Source: Nonomuraea turkmeniaca
Lineage (GTDB): Bacteria > Actinomycetota > Actinomycetes > Streptosporangiales > Streptosporangiaceae
Length of the DNA stretch: 55,967 bases
Assembly (NCBI RefSeq): GCF_005889735.1
Contig: NZ_VCKY01000041.1
Coordinates: 1-55,967, forward strand
Direction of reading: 5' to 3'
Made by a program: the position numbers and the translations under genes. This document shows, one piece after another, positions 35,424 to 44,497 of the stretch (position 1 is the first letter of the stretch; every line of letters begins with the position of its first letter). Under the pieces are notes generated by a model, which was not told where the DNA came from, did no database searches, and was given only the letters and a program-made list of their open reading frames with translations.

Positions 35424-35786
35424 CTAGGCCTTGGGACCCGCGGTCTCGGCGACTTCGAAGGTCCACACCTCGGAGCCCGTCGCCGCGGGGCCCTGCCCGT
35501 GGCCGTGCCCGTGCCCGTGGCCCTGACCCTCGCCCTGGGCGGAGGCGGCGGCCTGGGCGTGCCCGCGGGCGAAGGACTGGCTCGACTGCCACTTCTGGAA
35601 GTCTTCCTCGCTGCGCCAGCGCGTGTAGACGAGGTACCGCTCCGTGCCCTCCACGGGCCTGAGCAGCTCGAACCACTCGAACCCGTCGGCCGACTCCACC
35701 ATCCCGGCCCGGTTGGAGAAGCGCCGTTCGAGCTCCTCACGCATGTCGGCGGGCACGGACAGCACGTTGATCTTCACGACGGACAA
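35424..35786 (-). CDS. ABM-domain monooxygenase (IsdG-like) with a His-Gly insert
   Basis: 120 residues. The ferredoxin-like ABM domain (MSVVKINVLSVPADM, GFEWFELLRP, ERYLVYTRWRSEEDFQKWQSS) matches heme-degrading or cofactor-free monooxygenases. Between SFARGHAQ and the last beta-strand (EVWTFEVAE) sits an unusual insert with alternating His-Gly (HGHGHGHGQG), written in DNA as GTGCCC-type tandem hexamers. It could bind Ni, Zn or heme iron. Confidence 0.8.
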   Translation of the reverse strand: MSVVKINVLSVPADMREELERRFSNRAGMVESADGFEWFELLRPVEGTERYLVYTRWRSEEDFQKWQSSQSFARGHAQAAASAQGEGQGHGHGHGHGQGPAATGSEVWTFEVAETAGPKA

Positions 35787-35843
35787 CGGGAACCCCTCTC
35801 GTGAGCGCAGCTGAAGGCTCCAGGCTAACGCTCGCCACCCTGG

Positions 35844-36032
35844 TCATTTGCGCTTCAGCGACAGGCCCAGCACATTCACCTCGCCCGTCTCGGCGATCCG
35901 CCCGGCCAGGAAGCCGACCGCGCCGAGCGCGAGCACGAGCACGAACGCGCCGCGGCCGCCGAACGCGCCCACCACCCCGAGAACGATGCCGAAGGCCATG
36001 CCGACCAGCGGCGTCCACTGGACGTTCTTCAT
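35844..36032 (-). CDS. Small DUF2273-like membrane protein
   Basis: 62 residues: MKNVQWTPLVGMAFGIVLG leads into two hydrophobic segments (~8-28, ~30-47) split by FGGRGA, with a short polar tail LGLSLKRK. This shape matches the small DUF2273 proteins usually found beside Asp23 family genes, none of which is here. GGGGTGG precedes the ATG. An upstream ATG would add 20 residues and is less likely. Confidence 0.65.
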   Translation of the reverse strand: MKNVQWTPLVGMAFGIVLGVVGAFGGRGAFVLVLALGAVGFLAGRIAETGEVNVLGLSLKRK

Positions 36033-36164
36033 GCCACCCCAGCTAACCGCTGCAATGCTGGTAATGCACTGCAACACGGACTCCAGCCGCATTTATGGAC
36101 GGCTCATGACCCCTCCGACGTCGAGGTGGGCGGACCCCCGTGGCGGCGGCGATAGCCTTGTCGG

Positions 36165-36941
36165 GTGCGTATAGCGAGGTTCTCCACAGGCGAAGGCGTG
36201 TCGTTCGGCGTGGTCGAAGGCGGCCCGGGCGAGGAGTTCGTCTCCACCGTCGCCGGCCACCCGTTCGGCCAGGTGCAGTTCACCGGCGATCGGTTCCCGC
36301 TCAGCCAGGTGAAGCTGCTGGCCCCGATGTTGCCGAGCAAGGTGATCGCCATCGGCAGAAACTACGCCGAGCACGCGCGCGAGATGGGCAACGACGTGCC
36401 CGACGAGCCGCTCATCTTCATGAAGCCGTCCACCTCGGTGATCGGCCACGGCGAGAACATCGCCTACCCCACGACGCTGTCCGACCGCGTCGACTACGAA
36501 GGCGAGCTGGCCGTGGTGATCGGCAGGCTCTGCCGGGAGGTCCCGGTCGAGCGGGTCAAGGACGTCATCTTCGGCTACACCTGCGCCAACGACGTCACCG
36601 CCCGCGACCTGCAGAAGAAGGACGTGCAGTTCACCCGGGCCAAGGGGTTCGACACCTTCTGCCCGCTCGGGCCGTGGATCCAGACCGACCTGGACGCGAG
36701 CGACCTGGCCCTGACGACCACGGTCAACGGCGAGGTGCGCCAGAGCGGCCGCACCAGCCAGCTCATCCACGACATCCCCGCGCTGGTGGCCTACGTCAGC
36801 GCGGTCATGACGCTGATCCCCGGCGACGTCATCCTGACCGGCACCCCGGCCGGCGTCGGCCCGCTCCAGATCGATGACGAGGTCAGCGTCGGCATCGAAG
36901 GCATCGGCACACTCACGAACAAGGTGGTCTCCCGTGACTGA
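36165..36941 (+). CDS. Fumarylacetoacetate hydrolase family enzyme
   Basis: 258 residues, metal-dependent hydrolase/decarboxylase of acylpyruvates or related beta-keto acids. The catalytic block [11 protein letters not shown] is at ~64, metal acids in [11 protein letters not shown] and [15 protein letters not shown], and [15 protein letters not shown] near the end. The substrate is uncertain. TAGCCT (36153-36158) lies six bases before the GTG, so the gene seems leaderless. Its stop overlaps gltX by 8 bases, so both are one operon. Confidence 0.93.
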   Translation: MRIARFSTGEGVSFGVVEGGPGEEFVSTVAGHPFGQVQFTGDRFPLSQVKLLAPMLPSKVIAIGRNYAEHAREMGNDVPDEPLIFMKPSTSVIGHGENIAYPTTLSDRVDYEGELAVVIGRLCREVPVERVKDVIFGYTCANDVTARDLQKKDVQFTRAKGFDTFCPLGPWIQTDLDASDLALTTTVNGEVRQSGRTSQLIHDIPALVAYVSAVMTLIPGDVILTGTPAGVGPLQIDDEVSVGIEGIGTLTNKVVSRD

Positions 36942-38313
36942 TCTACGGGTGCGATTCGCCCCGTCCCCAACCGGCATGTTCCACGTCGGCGGCGCTCGCA
37001 CGGCGCTGTTCAACTGGGCGCTGGCCGAACAGTCCGGCGGCCGCTTCGTCCTGCGCATCGAGGACACCGACGCGTCGCGCAACCGTCCGGAGTGGACCGA
37101 GGGCATCATCTCCGCGCTGGACTGGATCGGCGTCAACGGCTCCAACCCGGTGTTCGAGGGCCCCTACTTCCAGTCGGCCTACGAGCCGCAGCACCGCGAG
37201 GCGGTGGCCAAGCTGCTGGCCGACGGCCGGGCCTACTACTGCGACTGCACGCGCGACGCGCTCGTCGCCCGCACCGGCTCCGAGCACAAGGGCTACGACG
37301 GCTACTGCCGTGACCGCGGGCTGACCGAGGGCGCGGCGCGCTTCCGCACCCCCGACGAGGGCGTCACCGTGGTGGCGGACCTCATCCGCGGCAACGTGGA
37401 GTTCCCCAACGAGGCGCAGGAGGACTTCGTCATCGCCCGCGGCGACGGCTCGCCGCTCTACGTGCTGGCCAACGCGGTCGACGACATCACCCAGAACATC
37501 ACCCACGTCGTCCGTGGCGAGGAGCACCTCGGCAACGCGGCCAAGCAGATGCTGCTCTGGCCCGCCCTGGGCGCGACACCGCCGGTCTGGGCACACCTGC
37601 CGGTGATCGTCAACGAGCAGCGCAAAAAGTTGTCCAAGCGCCGTGACAAGGTGGCGCTGGAGGCCTACCGCGAGGAGGGTTACCTGGCCGAGGCCATGGT
37701 CAACTACCTCATGCTGCTCGGCTGGGGCCCCGGCGAGGACCGCGAGATCATGCCGTGGTCGGAGATGGTGCCGCTGTTCAGGCTGGAGGACGTCAACTCC
37801 GCCGGCGCGTTCTTCGACGAGAAGAAGCTGCGCGCGTTCAACGGCGAGTACATCCGGGCGCTGCCGCTGGAGACGTTCGAGGAGCGCTGCGCGCCCTTCC
37901 TCGAACCGTCCTGGGACCGCGAGCTGTTCAGCAAGGTCGCGGTCCTGGCCCAGACCCGCATCGCGGTCTTGTCGGAGATCCGGCAGAACGTCGACTTCCT
38001 CTTCCTCGAGGAGCCGGTGTTCGACCAGGCGTCCTGGGACAAGGCGATGAAGAACGCCCCGGTGGAGATCATCACCGGCTACCTCGAGCGCCTGGAGGCG
38101 GTGAGCTGGGACCCGGAGTCGCTCAAGGAGGCTCTGGAGGAGGTCGGCGCCATCCACGGGCTCAAGCTCGGCAAGGCCCAGGCGCCGGTGCGCGTGGCGG
38201 TCACCGGCCGCTCGGTGGGCCTGCCGCTGTTCGAGTCGATCGAGGTGCTCGGCCGCGAGCGGACCGTGGACCGGCTGCGCGCCGCCCTGACGCGGCTCAA
38301 TTCAGGAACGTAG
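36934..38313 (+). CDS. gltX: Glutamyl-tRNA synthetase
   Basis: Class I synthetase of 459 residues charging tRNA-Glu, and probably tRNA-Gln for GatCAB amidation as is usual in actinobacteria. HIGH-type motif [14 protein letters not shown] at ~10 and KMSKS-type KKLSKRRDK at ~235. GTG 36934 starts [12 protein letters not shown]; it overlaps the FAH gene stop. tRNA-Gln and two tRNA-Glu genes lie 2-6 kb downstream. Confidence 0.97.
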   Translation: MTDLRVRFAPSPTGMFHVGGARTALFNWALAEQSGGRFVLRIEDTDASRNRPEWTEGIISALDWIGVNGSNPVFEGPYFQSAYEPQHREAVAKLLADGRAYYCDCTRDALVARTGSEHKGYDGYCRDRGLTEGAARFRTPDEGVTVVADLIRGNVEFPNEAQEDFVIARGDGSPLYVLANAVDDITQNITHVVRGEEHLGNAAKQMLLWPALGATPPVWAHLPVIVNEQRKKLSKRRDKVALEAYREEGYLAEAMVNYLMLLGWGPGEDREIMPWSEMVPLFRLEDVNSAGAFFDEKKLRAFNGEYIRALPLETFEERCAPFLEPSWDRELFSKVAVLAQTRIAVLSEIRQNVDFLFLEEPVFDQASWDKAMKNAPVEIITGYLERLEAVSWDPESLKEALEEVGAIHGLKLGKAQAPVRVAVTGRSVGLPLFESIEVLGRERTVDRLRAALTRLNSGT

Positions 38314-38362
38314 TCTCCCGCGACGGCTTCGCAGGTCACGCCCACCGTCGAGCAGGTCACGG

Positions 38363-38398
38363 GGCGGCCCACCGCGCACGTTCGCGCAGTGGGCCGCC
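38363..38398. terminator. Bidirectional terminator between gltX and M3 peptidase gene
   Basis: GGCGGCCCAC (38363-38372) and GTGGGCCGCC (38389-38398), with GCGC/GCGC extending the stem inward past one mismatch. Convergent genes on both sides. Confidence 0.8.
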
Positions 38399-38414
38399 GA
38401 ACACGCCGCGATGT

Positions 38415-40391
38415 TCAGTCCAGACCGCGCCGCTTGAGCAGCGGATCGATGCTCGGCTCGCGCCCACGGAAGTTGCGGAAGGCGGTCAGCGGGTCGAGGC
38501 TGCCGCCGCGTGAGAGCAGCTCGCGGCGGAAGTGGTCGCCGTTCGCCCTGGTCAGGCCGCCGTTCTCCTTGAACCACTCCACGCTCTCCGCGTCCAGCAC
38601 CTCGCTCCAGATGTAGGAGTAGTAACCGGCGCTGTAGCCGCCCGTCGAGGCGAAGACGTGCGCGAAGTAGTTGGTCCGGTAACGCGGCCTGACCTGCGGC
38701 ACGGCGATCTGGGCGGCCTCCAGCGCCGCCGCCTCGAACGCCTCGGCGTCGGCCACCGTCTCGCCGGGCGCCAGCTTGTGCCAGGCCCAGTCGAGCAGCG
38801 TGGCGGCCAGGTATTCGACGGTCTTGAAGCCCTGATTGAACTTCTCGGCCGCCGTCAGCTTCTCCACCAGCTCGGCCGGCATCGGCTCGCCCGTCTCGTG
38901 GTGCTTGGCGTAGTTGGCCAGGACCTCGGGCCAGGTCACCCACATCTCGTTGACCTGCGAGGGGTACTCGACGAAGTCACGCGGCACGCTGGTGCCGGAG
39001 ACGCGCGGGAAGCGCACCTGCGAGAAGAGCCCGTGCAGCGCATGGCCGAACTCGTGGAAGGCCGTGTTCACCTCGTCGTACGTCAGCAGCGTCGGCCCCG
39101 AGGCGGGCTTGGTGACGTTGAGGTTGTTCATGACCACCGGCCGCAGCCCGAACAGGAAGGACTGGTCGACCAGGTTGTTCATCCACGCCCCGCCGCGCTT
39201 GGTCGGCCTGGCGTAGGGGTCGAGCACGAACAGCCCCAGCCGGTTCCCGTCCTCCTCGAACACCTCGAACACCGTCACGTCCGGGTGATAGCCACCCAGG
39301 TCCGGCCGCTCGGTGAAGGTGATCCCGTACAGCTTGGTCGCCGCGAAGAAGATCCCGTCCCGGTAGACGCGGTTGAGCTCGAAGTACGGCCGCATCGCGT
39401 CGGCGTCGAAGTCGTAGCGCGCCTCGCGCACCTTCTCCGAGTAGTAGGGCCAGTCCCACGGCTCGATGTCGAACCCGGCCTGCGCGGTCAGCTCCTCGGC
39501 CTCCCGCCCGGCGTTCCGCACGGCCGGCCCGACGAGCTGGCCGAGCATCTCCTCGACCGCCTCCACGGTCTTGGCCGTCTGGTCCGCCACCGAGTACGCG
39601 GCGTGGTTGGGGAAGCCGAGCATCGCCGCCCGCTCGGCCCGCAACGTCGCCATCCTGGCGGCCACCTCGAAGTTGCCCGGCGCCCGGCCGACGCTCAGCT
39701 CGTAGAGCCTGCGGCGCACGTCGCGGTTGGTCAGCGAGGCAAGGCCTGGCTGGGCGGTGAAGTTGAGCAGCGGGAGGACGTACGTGCCGTCGTCCTTGCG
39801 CAGCGACTCGATCCTGGCCTCGTCGAACCCGTCGAGCTCCTTGGGGTCCTCGACCACCAGCGCCGACTCCGTCGACGCCTTCAGCAGGCTCTGCGCGAAC
39901 TCGGTCGAGAGCTTCGACAGCTCCTCGTTGAGCTGGCGCAGCCGGTCCTGCTCGGACTCCGACAGGTCGGCGCCGGCCCTGATGAAGTCGTCGCGGTACT
40001 TCTCCAGCAGCCAGGCCTCCTCCGGGTCCTCCGTGGTGACCTGCTTGATGCGGGCCCACAGGGCCCGGTTGAGGTGGATCGCGTCGGCGTGCCTGGTCAG
40101 CTCCGGAGAGATCTCCTTCTCGATCTCCATGATGCCGTCGCTGGTGTTGGACGCGGCGATGCTGAAGAAGACCGTGGCCGTGCGGTCGAGGATCCGCCCC
40201 GATCTCTCGAGCGCGGCGATCGTGTTGCCGAAGGCCGGCGGCTCTGCGCTGCCTGCGATCGCGTCGACCTCGGCCAGCTGCTCGGCCATGCCGCGACGGA
40301 ACGCGGGGAGGTAGTGCTCCTCGCGGATGTCGGCGAAAGGCGGCAGCTCGTACGGCAGGGTGCTAGGGGCGAAGAACGGATTCTCGGCCAA
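38415..40391 (-). CDS. M3 family metallopeptidase (Dcp-like peptidyl-dipeptidase)
   Basis: Cytosolic zinc oligopeptidase of 658 residues. The zinc motif HEFGH is in NTAFHEFGHALHGLFS, with the third ligand Glu about 25 residues on. The N-terminus AENPFFAPSTLPYELPPFADI is typical of Dcp/oligopeptidase A. TTG at 40391 is chosen because GGAGGA lies nine bases upstream; a longer frame to 40472 has no such site. Degrades short peptides. Confidence 0.93.
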   Translation of the reverse strand: MAENPFFAPSTLPYELPPFADIREEHYLPAFRRGMAEQLAEVDAIAGSAEPPAFGNTIAALERSGRILDRTATVFFSIAASNTSDGIMEIEKEISPELTRHADAIHLNRALWARIKQVTTEDPEEAWLLEKYRDDFIRAGADLSESEQDRLRQLNEELSKLSTEFAQSLLKASTESALVVEDPKELDGFDEARIESLRKDDGTYVLPLLNFTAQPGLASLTNRDVRRRLYELSVGRAPGNFEVAARMATLRAERAAMLGFPNHAAYSVADQTAKTVEAVEEMLGQLVGPAVRNAGREAEELTAQAGFDIEPWDWPYYSEKVREARYDFDADAMRPYFELNRVYRDGIFFAATKLYGITFTERPDLGGYHPDVTVFEVFEEDGNRLGLFVLDPYARPTKRGGAWMNNLVDQSFLFGLRPVVMNNLNVTKPASGPTLLTYDEVNTAFHEFGHALHGLFSQVRFPRVSGTSVPRDFVEYPSQVNEMWVTWPEVLANYAKHHETGEPMPAELVEKLTAAEKFNQGFKTVEYLAATLLDWAWHKLAPGETVADAEAFEAAALEAAQIAVPQVRPRYRTNYFAHVFASTGGYSAGYYSYIWSEVLDAESVEWFKENGGLTRANGDHFRRELLSRGGSLDPLTAFRNFRGREPSIDPLLKRRGLD

Positions 40392-40484
40392 CGCTCGGGC
40401 TCCTCCACGTGGTGTTTTGTCCCCCTCAGCTTGGCACGCCGGGGCCGGTCCCGTGCGCGGCGGAGCGCCCATCCGTCAATCGTT

Positions 40485-40514
40485 TTGGTCTTAGCCCCCT
40501 AGCTGGGCTATTCT
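40485..40514 (+). promoter_or_regulatory. tRNA-Gln promoter
   Basis: TTGGTC (40485-40490), an 18-base spacer and TATTCT (40509-40514), about 40 bases before the tRNA. Confidence 0.6.
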
Positions 40515-40554
40515 TTCGGACGTCGCCAAGCGCGCTCCGAGGGGTTCGCAGCGG

Positions 40555-40626
40555 TGGGGTATGGTGTAATTGGCAGCACGACTGATTCTGGTTCAGTTAG
40601 TCTAGGTTCGAGTCCTGGTACCCCAG
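40555..40626 (+). tRNA. tRNA-Gln (anticodon CUG)
   Basis: 72 bases. Acceptor TGGGGTA/TACCCCA with discriminator G; anticodon stem ACTGA/TCAGT around loop TTCTGGT gives CTG; T-arm loop TTCGAGT. CCA is not encoded. A terminator follows within six bases. Confidence 0.95.
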
Positions 40627-40631
40627 CAGTG

Positions 40632-40663
40632 AACGGATGTCTCATAGGAGACGTCCGTTTTTT
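40632..40663. terminator. tRNA-Gln terminator, shared with the convergent hydrolase
   Basis: AACGGATGTCTC and GAGACGTCCGTT (one T-G pair) around ATAG, then TTTT. Its end overlaps the stop codon of the hydrolase gene, so it probably serves both strands. Confidence 0.92.
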
Positions 40664-41585
40664 ATTGTGCCAGTCCATCAAGGATGTCGGTCACGTGCCG
40701 ATAGGCCTTCGGCGTCGGCGCATGGGACGTCTCCACCGTGAAGACCTTGAACCGGTTGCCTGGCGTCGCCGCGTCCGCCTCCTTGATCATCCGATCCTGG
40801 AGCGCGAGCGGGATCACCCGATCCTTGCTGTGCCGGATGTACACCCGGGGCACCCGCCCCCAAGCCTTCTTGCGTCCCCGCGCGTCGGCGCTGGACACCT
40901 GGAGGCTCTCGTCCGGCAGGGACGAGTTGAGCATGGCGAGGAATTCGCCGTCGGTTCCCTCGGCCATGAAGGCCGCCTTGGCCGCGTCCAGGAACGTCCT
41001 GTCGTTCGTCCGCCAGTTGACACGCACCGCCTTCAGCACCCGCGGGTCACCGACGATGCCCGACAGAATCGCGCCCCCCAGGGTCGTCCTGCCCTCCGGC
41101 GTCTCCAGATACTCCGCCGGTGAGCGCAGATTCGTACAGCAGTAGGCCGAGACGTACACCAGCCGGTCGATCAGGTCGGGCACCTCGTCGGCCACCTTGG
41201 TGATCGTCGAGCCGCCCAGGCTGCCGCCCACCAGGATGACCGGGCCGTACCTGGACACCTTGCGCACCACGTCCACCGTGGCCTCCACGTAGTCGTCCAG
41301 CGTCACGCCCGCCATGGGCGAGGGGATCGTGGCCAGCTTCGCCAGGTCCTGCGGCGCCTGGTAGGCGTGGTGGAACTGCTCCTCGGGGCCGTGCCCCGGC
41401 AGGTTCACCCCCACGGTGCGGTGGCCGCGCAGCGTCAGCTCGTTGTCGCCGGTGGCCACGCCGTTCGAGCCGGTCACGAACACGTACGTGGTCACCTCCT
41501 TCCGCTTGGCCGCGGCCGGGACAGTGGCGCTGGCGCCCGCGACGGCGGTCAGCTGGAACATGGTTCTCCGTGTCACATCGCTCAT
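40662..41585 (-). CDS. Exported alpha/beta hydrolase with Tat-like signal
   Basis: 307 residues. The N-terminus MSDVTRRTMFQLTAVAGASA has a twin-arginine motif and a mild hydrophobic stretch, suggesting Tat export. The catalytic Ser is in LVGGSLGGST; VGVNLPGHGPEE lies before it; the acid is near HSKDRVIP and the His in VETSHAPTP. It resembles the salicylate esterase/methylesterase-like branch. Divergent from the histidine kinase gene across the palindrome at 41652-41679, so possibly a target of that system. Confidence 0.85.
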   Translation of the reverse strand: MSDVTRRTMFQLTAVAGASATVPAAAKRKEVTTYVFVTGSNGVATGDNELTLRGHRTVGVNLPGHGPEEQFHHAYQAPQDLAKLATIPSPMAGVTLDDYVEATVDVVRKVSRYGPVILVGGSLGGSTITKVADEVPDLIDRLVYVSAYCCTNLRSPAEYLETPEGRTTLGGAILSGIVGDPRVLKAVRVNWRTNDRTFLDAAKAAFMAEGTDGEFLAMLNSSLPDESLQVSSADARGRKKAWGRVPRVYIRHSKDRVIPLALQDRMIKEADAATPGNRFKVFTVETSHAPTPKAYRHVTDILDGLAQ

Positions 41586-41651
41586 GAGGTGATGTTCGCC
41601 CGGCTCAGCCGGGATCCACATCGCCCATGCGGGGCGACGTGCGGTGGATGC

Positions 41652-41679
41652 CACGTATCCACCGATCGGTCGATACGTG
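41652..41679. promoter_or_regulatory. 28-bp near-perfect palindrome between hydrolase and kinase genes
   Basis: Outer arms CACGTATC (41652-41659) and GATACGTG (41672-41679) enclose the self-complementary centre CCGATCGG (41662-41669). Only one mismatched pair (positions 9 and 20) breaks symmetry over 28 bases. Fifteen bases from the kinase ATG; likely operator for the response regulator encoded in the operon. Confidence 0.7.
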
Positions 41680-41693
41680 CCAGGCTGGACCCC

Positions 41694-43007
41694 ATGAGCC
41701 GGCTCGACGGCCGCGAGCGCTGGGTGTATCTGGGACTCGCCTATGTGCTGCTCGCGGCCTCCGCGATCGCGGCCGCCTTCCTCGACGGGGGCGGCCCGTC
41801 CACGCTGAGCCGGCTGGCCGAGCTGATCACCACCTGGCCGGCTGGTTCAGGCGACCCCGCGACGACCGGGCCGGCCGATCCCGAGACCGCCGGGGCATCC
41901 GCCGGCGTCGCGGGCCTTCCGCCCTGGCCCGCGCTCGCCGCTGTCGCCGCGGTCTGGCTGACTCCCATCGCCTGGCTCCACCCGCGTCGCGACGCCCACC
42001 GCGGGCTCGTCGTCGCCTACTACCTCGTCCTCCTCGTCCTCGCCGGCGCGCTCGCGGCCGTGAGCCCCGCCTTCGTCGTGTTCGCCTCGATCGGCTACCC
42101 GCTCGCCATCGCTCTGCTCCCCGCCCGGCTCGTCATGGCCGGCGTGACCCTCACCGCCGTCGTCAGCGTGGCCGCCCAGGCTGGCCCCGGGGACCACACC
42201 ACCTTGCTCACCGTGATCGCCGGCGTCGCCATGCCGCTGATTCTGGCCGGCTGGTACGTCTCCGCCGAGCACGACAAGCGCCGCCGCCTGGTCGAACGCC
42301 TGCGCGCCGCCATGGCCGAGAACGCCGACCTGCACGCCAGTCTCCTCGACCAGGCCAGAAGGGCCGGCGTGCTCGATGAGCGGCACCGCGTGGCCGGCGA
42401 GATCCACGACACGGTGGCGCAGGACCTCGTCGCCGTCATCGGCCAGATCGACGCCGCCGCCCGCACCACCCAGGACACGGCCCGCACCCGGCACCTCGAC
42501 CAGGCGGCGGAGCTGGCCCGCCGCGGCCTGGCCGAGGCCCGCAGGTCCGTACAAGCCCTCCGCCCCGAGCCGCTGGAGCACGCGCGGCTGCCCGAGGCGC
42601 TCGGCCGCATGGCCGAGTCCTGGTCGCGAGCGTCAGGCGTGGACCTCGTCTTCGACGTCACCGGCACACCCGTCGCCCTGTCCGCCGACGTGGAGACCAC
42701 CCTCTTCCGCGTCGCCCAGGAGGCCCTTGCGAACATCGCCAAGCACGCCAAAGCCTCCAGGACGGCCCTCACCCTCTCGTACACCGACGAACTTCTCCTT
42801 CTCGACATCCGTGATGAAGGTGCCGGTTTCGACCCGCAGAAGCCCGCTGACGGCTTCGGCCTGGACGGGATGCGCCAACGCGTCCGCGGCGTGGGCGGCA
42901 CCTTGGAGATCGAGACGGAGCCCGGCCACGGCACGACCATCGCCGCGACCGTCCCCGCCATGCCCTCGTCCGTTCCCCCATCCCCGCCGACGGAGCGGCC
43001 GGCGTGA
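41694..43007 (+). CDS. NarL-type sensor histidine kinase
   Basis: 437 residues. Four or five N-terminal membrane segments (~12-155) with a short Pro/Gly-rich external loop and no large sensor domain, then a HisKA_3 dimerisation domain with H238 in EIHDTVAQDL and an HATPase domain (NIAKHAKASRTAL; DEGAGFDP; GFGLDGMRQRVRGVGG; GHGTTI). The DesK/LiaS-like layout suggests envelope sensing. ATG 41694 follows the palindrome. Operon with response regulator (34 bases on) and PH protein. Confidence 0.93.
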   Translation: MSRLDGRERWVYLGLAYVLLAASAIAAAFLDGGGPSTLSRLAELITTWPAGSGDPATTGPADPETAGASAGVAGLPPWPALAAVAAVWLTPIAWLHPRRDAHRGLVVAYYLVLLVLAGALAAVSPAFVVFASIGYPLAIALLPARLVMAGVTLTAVVSVAAQAGPGDHTTLLTVIAGVAMPLILAGWYVSAEHDKRRRLVERLRAAMAENADLHASLLDQARRAGVLDERHRVAGEIHDTVAQDLVAVIGQIDAAARTTQDTARTRHLDQAAELARRGLAEARRSVQALRPEPLEHARLPEALGRMAESWSRASGVDLVFDVTGTPVALSADVETTLFRVAQEALANIAKHAKASRTALTLSYTDELLLLDIRDEGAGFDPQKPADGFGLDGMRQRVRGVGGTLEIETEPGHGTTIAATVPAMPSSVPPSPPTERPA

Positions 43008-43041
43008 TCAATGAGACGATGACCATCGGGAAGGGGGACCC

Positions 43042-43662
43042 ATGACGGTGCGGCTGCTGATCGCCGACGACCACCCGATCGTGCGCGACGGCCTGCGCGC
43101 CGCCCTCGGCGGCGATCCCGACCTCGAGATCGTCGGCGAGGCGGCCGACGGCGAGCAGGCGGTGCGCCTGGCCGCCGAGCTCCGGCCCGACGTCGTCCTC
43201 ATGGACCTGCGCATGCCCGGCATGGACGGGGTCGCCGCCATCCGCCGGCTCAGCGGCACCGGGCCGCGAGTTCTGGTGCTGACCACGTTCGACACCGACG
43301 TCCTGCCCGCGCTGGAGGCGGGCGCCAGCGGCTACCTGCTGAAGGACGCCCCGCCGGAAGAGCTGGTCCGCGCCGTCCTGGCCACCCACCGCGGCGAGAC
43401 CGTGCTCGCGCCCGCCGTGGCCGGCCGGCTGGCCGAGCAGGTGCGCAGACCCTCCAGGGGCACGCTGAGCAAGCGCGAGCTGGAGGTGCTCCGTCTGGTG
43501 GCCGGGGGAGCGACCAACAGGGAGGCGGCGGCCACGCTGTTCATCAGCGAGGCGAGCGTCAAGACGCACCTGCTGCACATCTACGCCAAACTCGACGTCC
43601 GTGACCGGGCCGCAGCCGTGAGCGAGGCCTACCGCCGTGGCATCCTGACCGCCCATGGATGA
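43042..43662 (+). CDS. NarL/LuxR-family response regulator
   Basis: 206 residues. Receiver domain with acidic pair D9-D10, phosphoacceptor D55 in VVLMDLRMPG and Lys in YLLKDAPP; C-terminal LuxR helix-turn-helix LSKRELEVLRLVAGGATNREAA to SVKTHLLHIYAKLDV. GGGGGA precedes the ATG. Cognate partner of the upstream kinase; such regulators bind inverted repeats like the one at 41652. Confidence 0.95.
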   Translation: MTVRLLIADDHPIVRDGLRAALGGDPDLEIVGEAADGEQAVRLAAELRPDVVLMDLRMPGMDGVAAIRRLSGTGPRVLVLTTFDTDVLPALEAGASGYLLKDAPPEELVRAVLATHRGETVLAPAVAGRLAEQVRRPSRGTLSKRELEVLRLVAGGATNREAAATLFISEASVKTHLLHIYAKLDVRDRAAAVSEAYRRGILTAHG

Positions 43663-44236
43663 GTTCCGGATGCGCGCGGGCGGCTTCCCGCGTTTCGCGG
43701 CCCCGTTCTTCGCCCCTCTCGTGCTCTACTTCGCGATCTGCCTCCTCCTTAGCGCGATCTTGACGGGCAACACCGCGCTCGGCATGGTGATCGGCGCGCT
43801 CGCCACCGCCGCCCTCGTGGCCGTGCTCGCCGCCAAGCACCGCCGCCTCGCCCTGGGCACCGTGGTCCGCTTCTCCGCCGACGGCGTGGAGCTGACCGAC
43901 TCGTACGGCTTCCGCGTCCGCCTCCGCTGGCCCGACATCACCAGGATCGACGTCGTGCACACCCAGATGGCCAACCCCCGGACGATCGGCCGCCTGGGCG
44001 CCGTACGGGTGCGCACCGGCGGCCTGCGCTCGACCGGCCTCGTCGGCTGGGGCGAGCGGATCACGCCGCCCCGCATCCCCGCCTGGCTGCGCGACCGCCT
44101 GGCCCGCGTCCCCGTGGAACCCGCCACGGGCCGCCCGGAGGTCACGATCCCGCTCGGCGAGCTGGACCCGCAATGGGTGAGCGGCCCGATGGGCGACTGG
44201 ATCCGCCGCCACAGACCGGATCTGATGGCCGGATAA
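43655..44236 (+). CDS. Membrane protein with PH-like domain
   Basis: 193 residues. Two membrane helices (~17-35, ~42-60) are followed by a bacterial PH-like beta domain (VVRFSADGVELTDSYGFRVRLRWPDITRIDVVH) and an Arg-rich tail. Start ATG 43655 overlaps the response regulator stop by 8 bases, so it is the third gene of the two-component operon and may modulate the kinase or be a membrane effector. Function unknown. Confidence 0.75.
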   Translation: MDEFRMRAGGFPRFAAPFFAPLVLYFAICLLLSAILTGNTALGMVIGALATAALVAVLAAKHRRLALGTVVRFSADGVELTDSYGFRVRLRWPDITRIDVVHTQMANPRTIGRLGAVRVRTGGLRSTGLVGWGERITPPRIPAWLRDRLARVPVEPATGRPEVTIPLGELDPQWVSGPMGDWIRRHRPDLMAG

Positions 44237-44241
44237 GCGGT

Positions 44242-44299
44242 TTGGTTGTGGTCTGCGGGGTGCGGTAGAGTTACCTGCGTCGCCGGGGGAACCCCCGGC
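44242..44299 (+). promoter_or_regulatory. tRNA-Glu promoter and leader hairpin
   Basis: TTGGTT (44242-44247), an 18-base spacer and TAGAGT (44266-44271). In the leader, GCCGGGGG (44282-44289) and CCCCCGGC (44292-44299) form a perfect hairpin 18 bases before the first tRNA, perhaps a processing signal. Confidence 0.65.
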
Positions 44300-44317
44300 A
44301 CACCAGCTTGTGGACAG

Positions 44318-44390
44318 GGTCCCGTCGTCTAGTGGCCCAGGACGCCGCCCTCTCAAGGCGGTAGCGCCGGTTCGAATCCGGTCGGGACTA
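44318..44390 (+). tRNA. tRNA-Glu (anticodon CUC), copy 1
   Basis: 73 bases. Acceptor GGTCCCG/CGGGACT with discriminator A; anticodon arm CCGCC-CTCTCAA-GGCGG gives CTC; T loop TTCGAAT. CCA follows directly (44391-44393), so the tail may be encoded. Confidence 0.95.
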
Positions 44391-44412
44391 CCACTTGTCA
44401 CAAGCCCACGAA

Positions 44413-44485
44413 GGTCCCGTCGTCTAGTGGCCCAGGACGCCGCCCTCTCAAGGCGGTAGCGCCGGTTCGAATCCGGTCGGGACTA
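44413..44485 (+). tRNA. tRNA-Glu (anticodon CUC), copy 2
   Basis: Identical in all 73 bases to copy 1, 22 bases after its discriminator. Followed by CGT rather than CCA, so its tail must be added. A terminator lies 13 bases on. Confidence 0.95.
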
Positions 44486-44497
44486 CGTCTGCATCAC

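Noticed and set aside
44318..44485. Integrated element at the tRNA-Glu genes
   Set aside because: No integrase gene and no partial tRNA 3' repeat found in the window; kept only as a question about the adjacent stretch.
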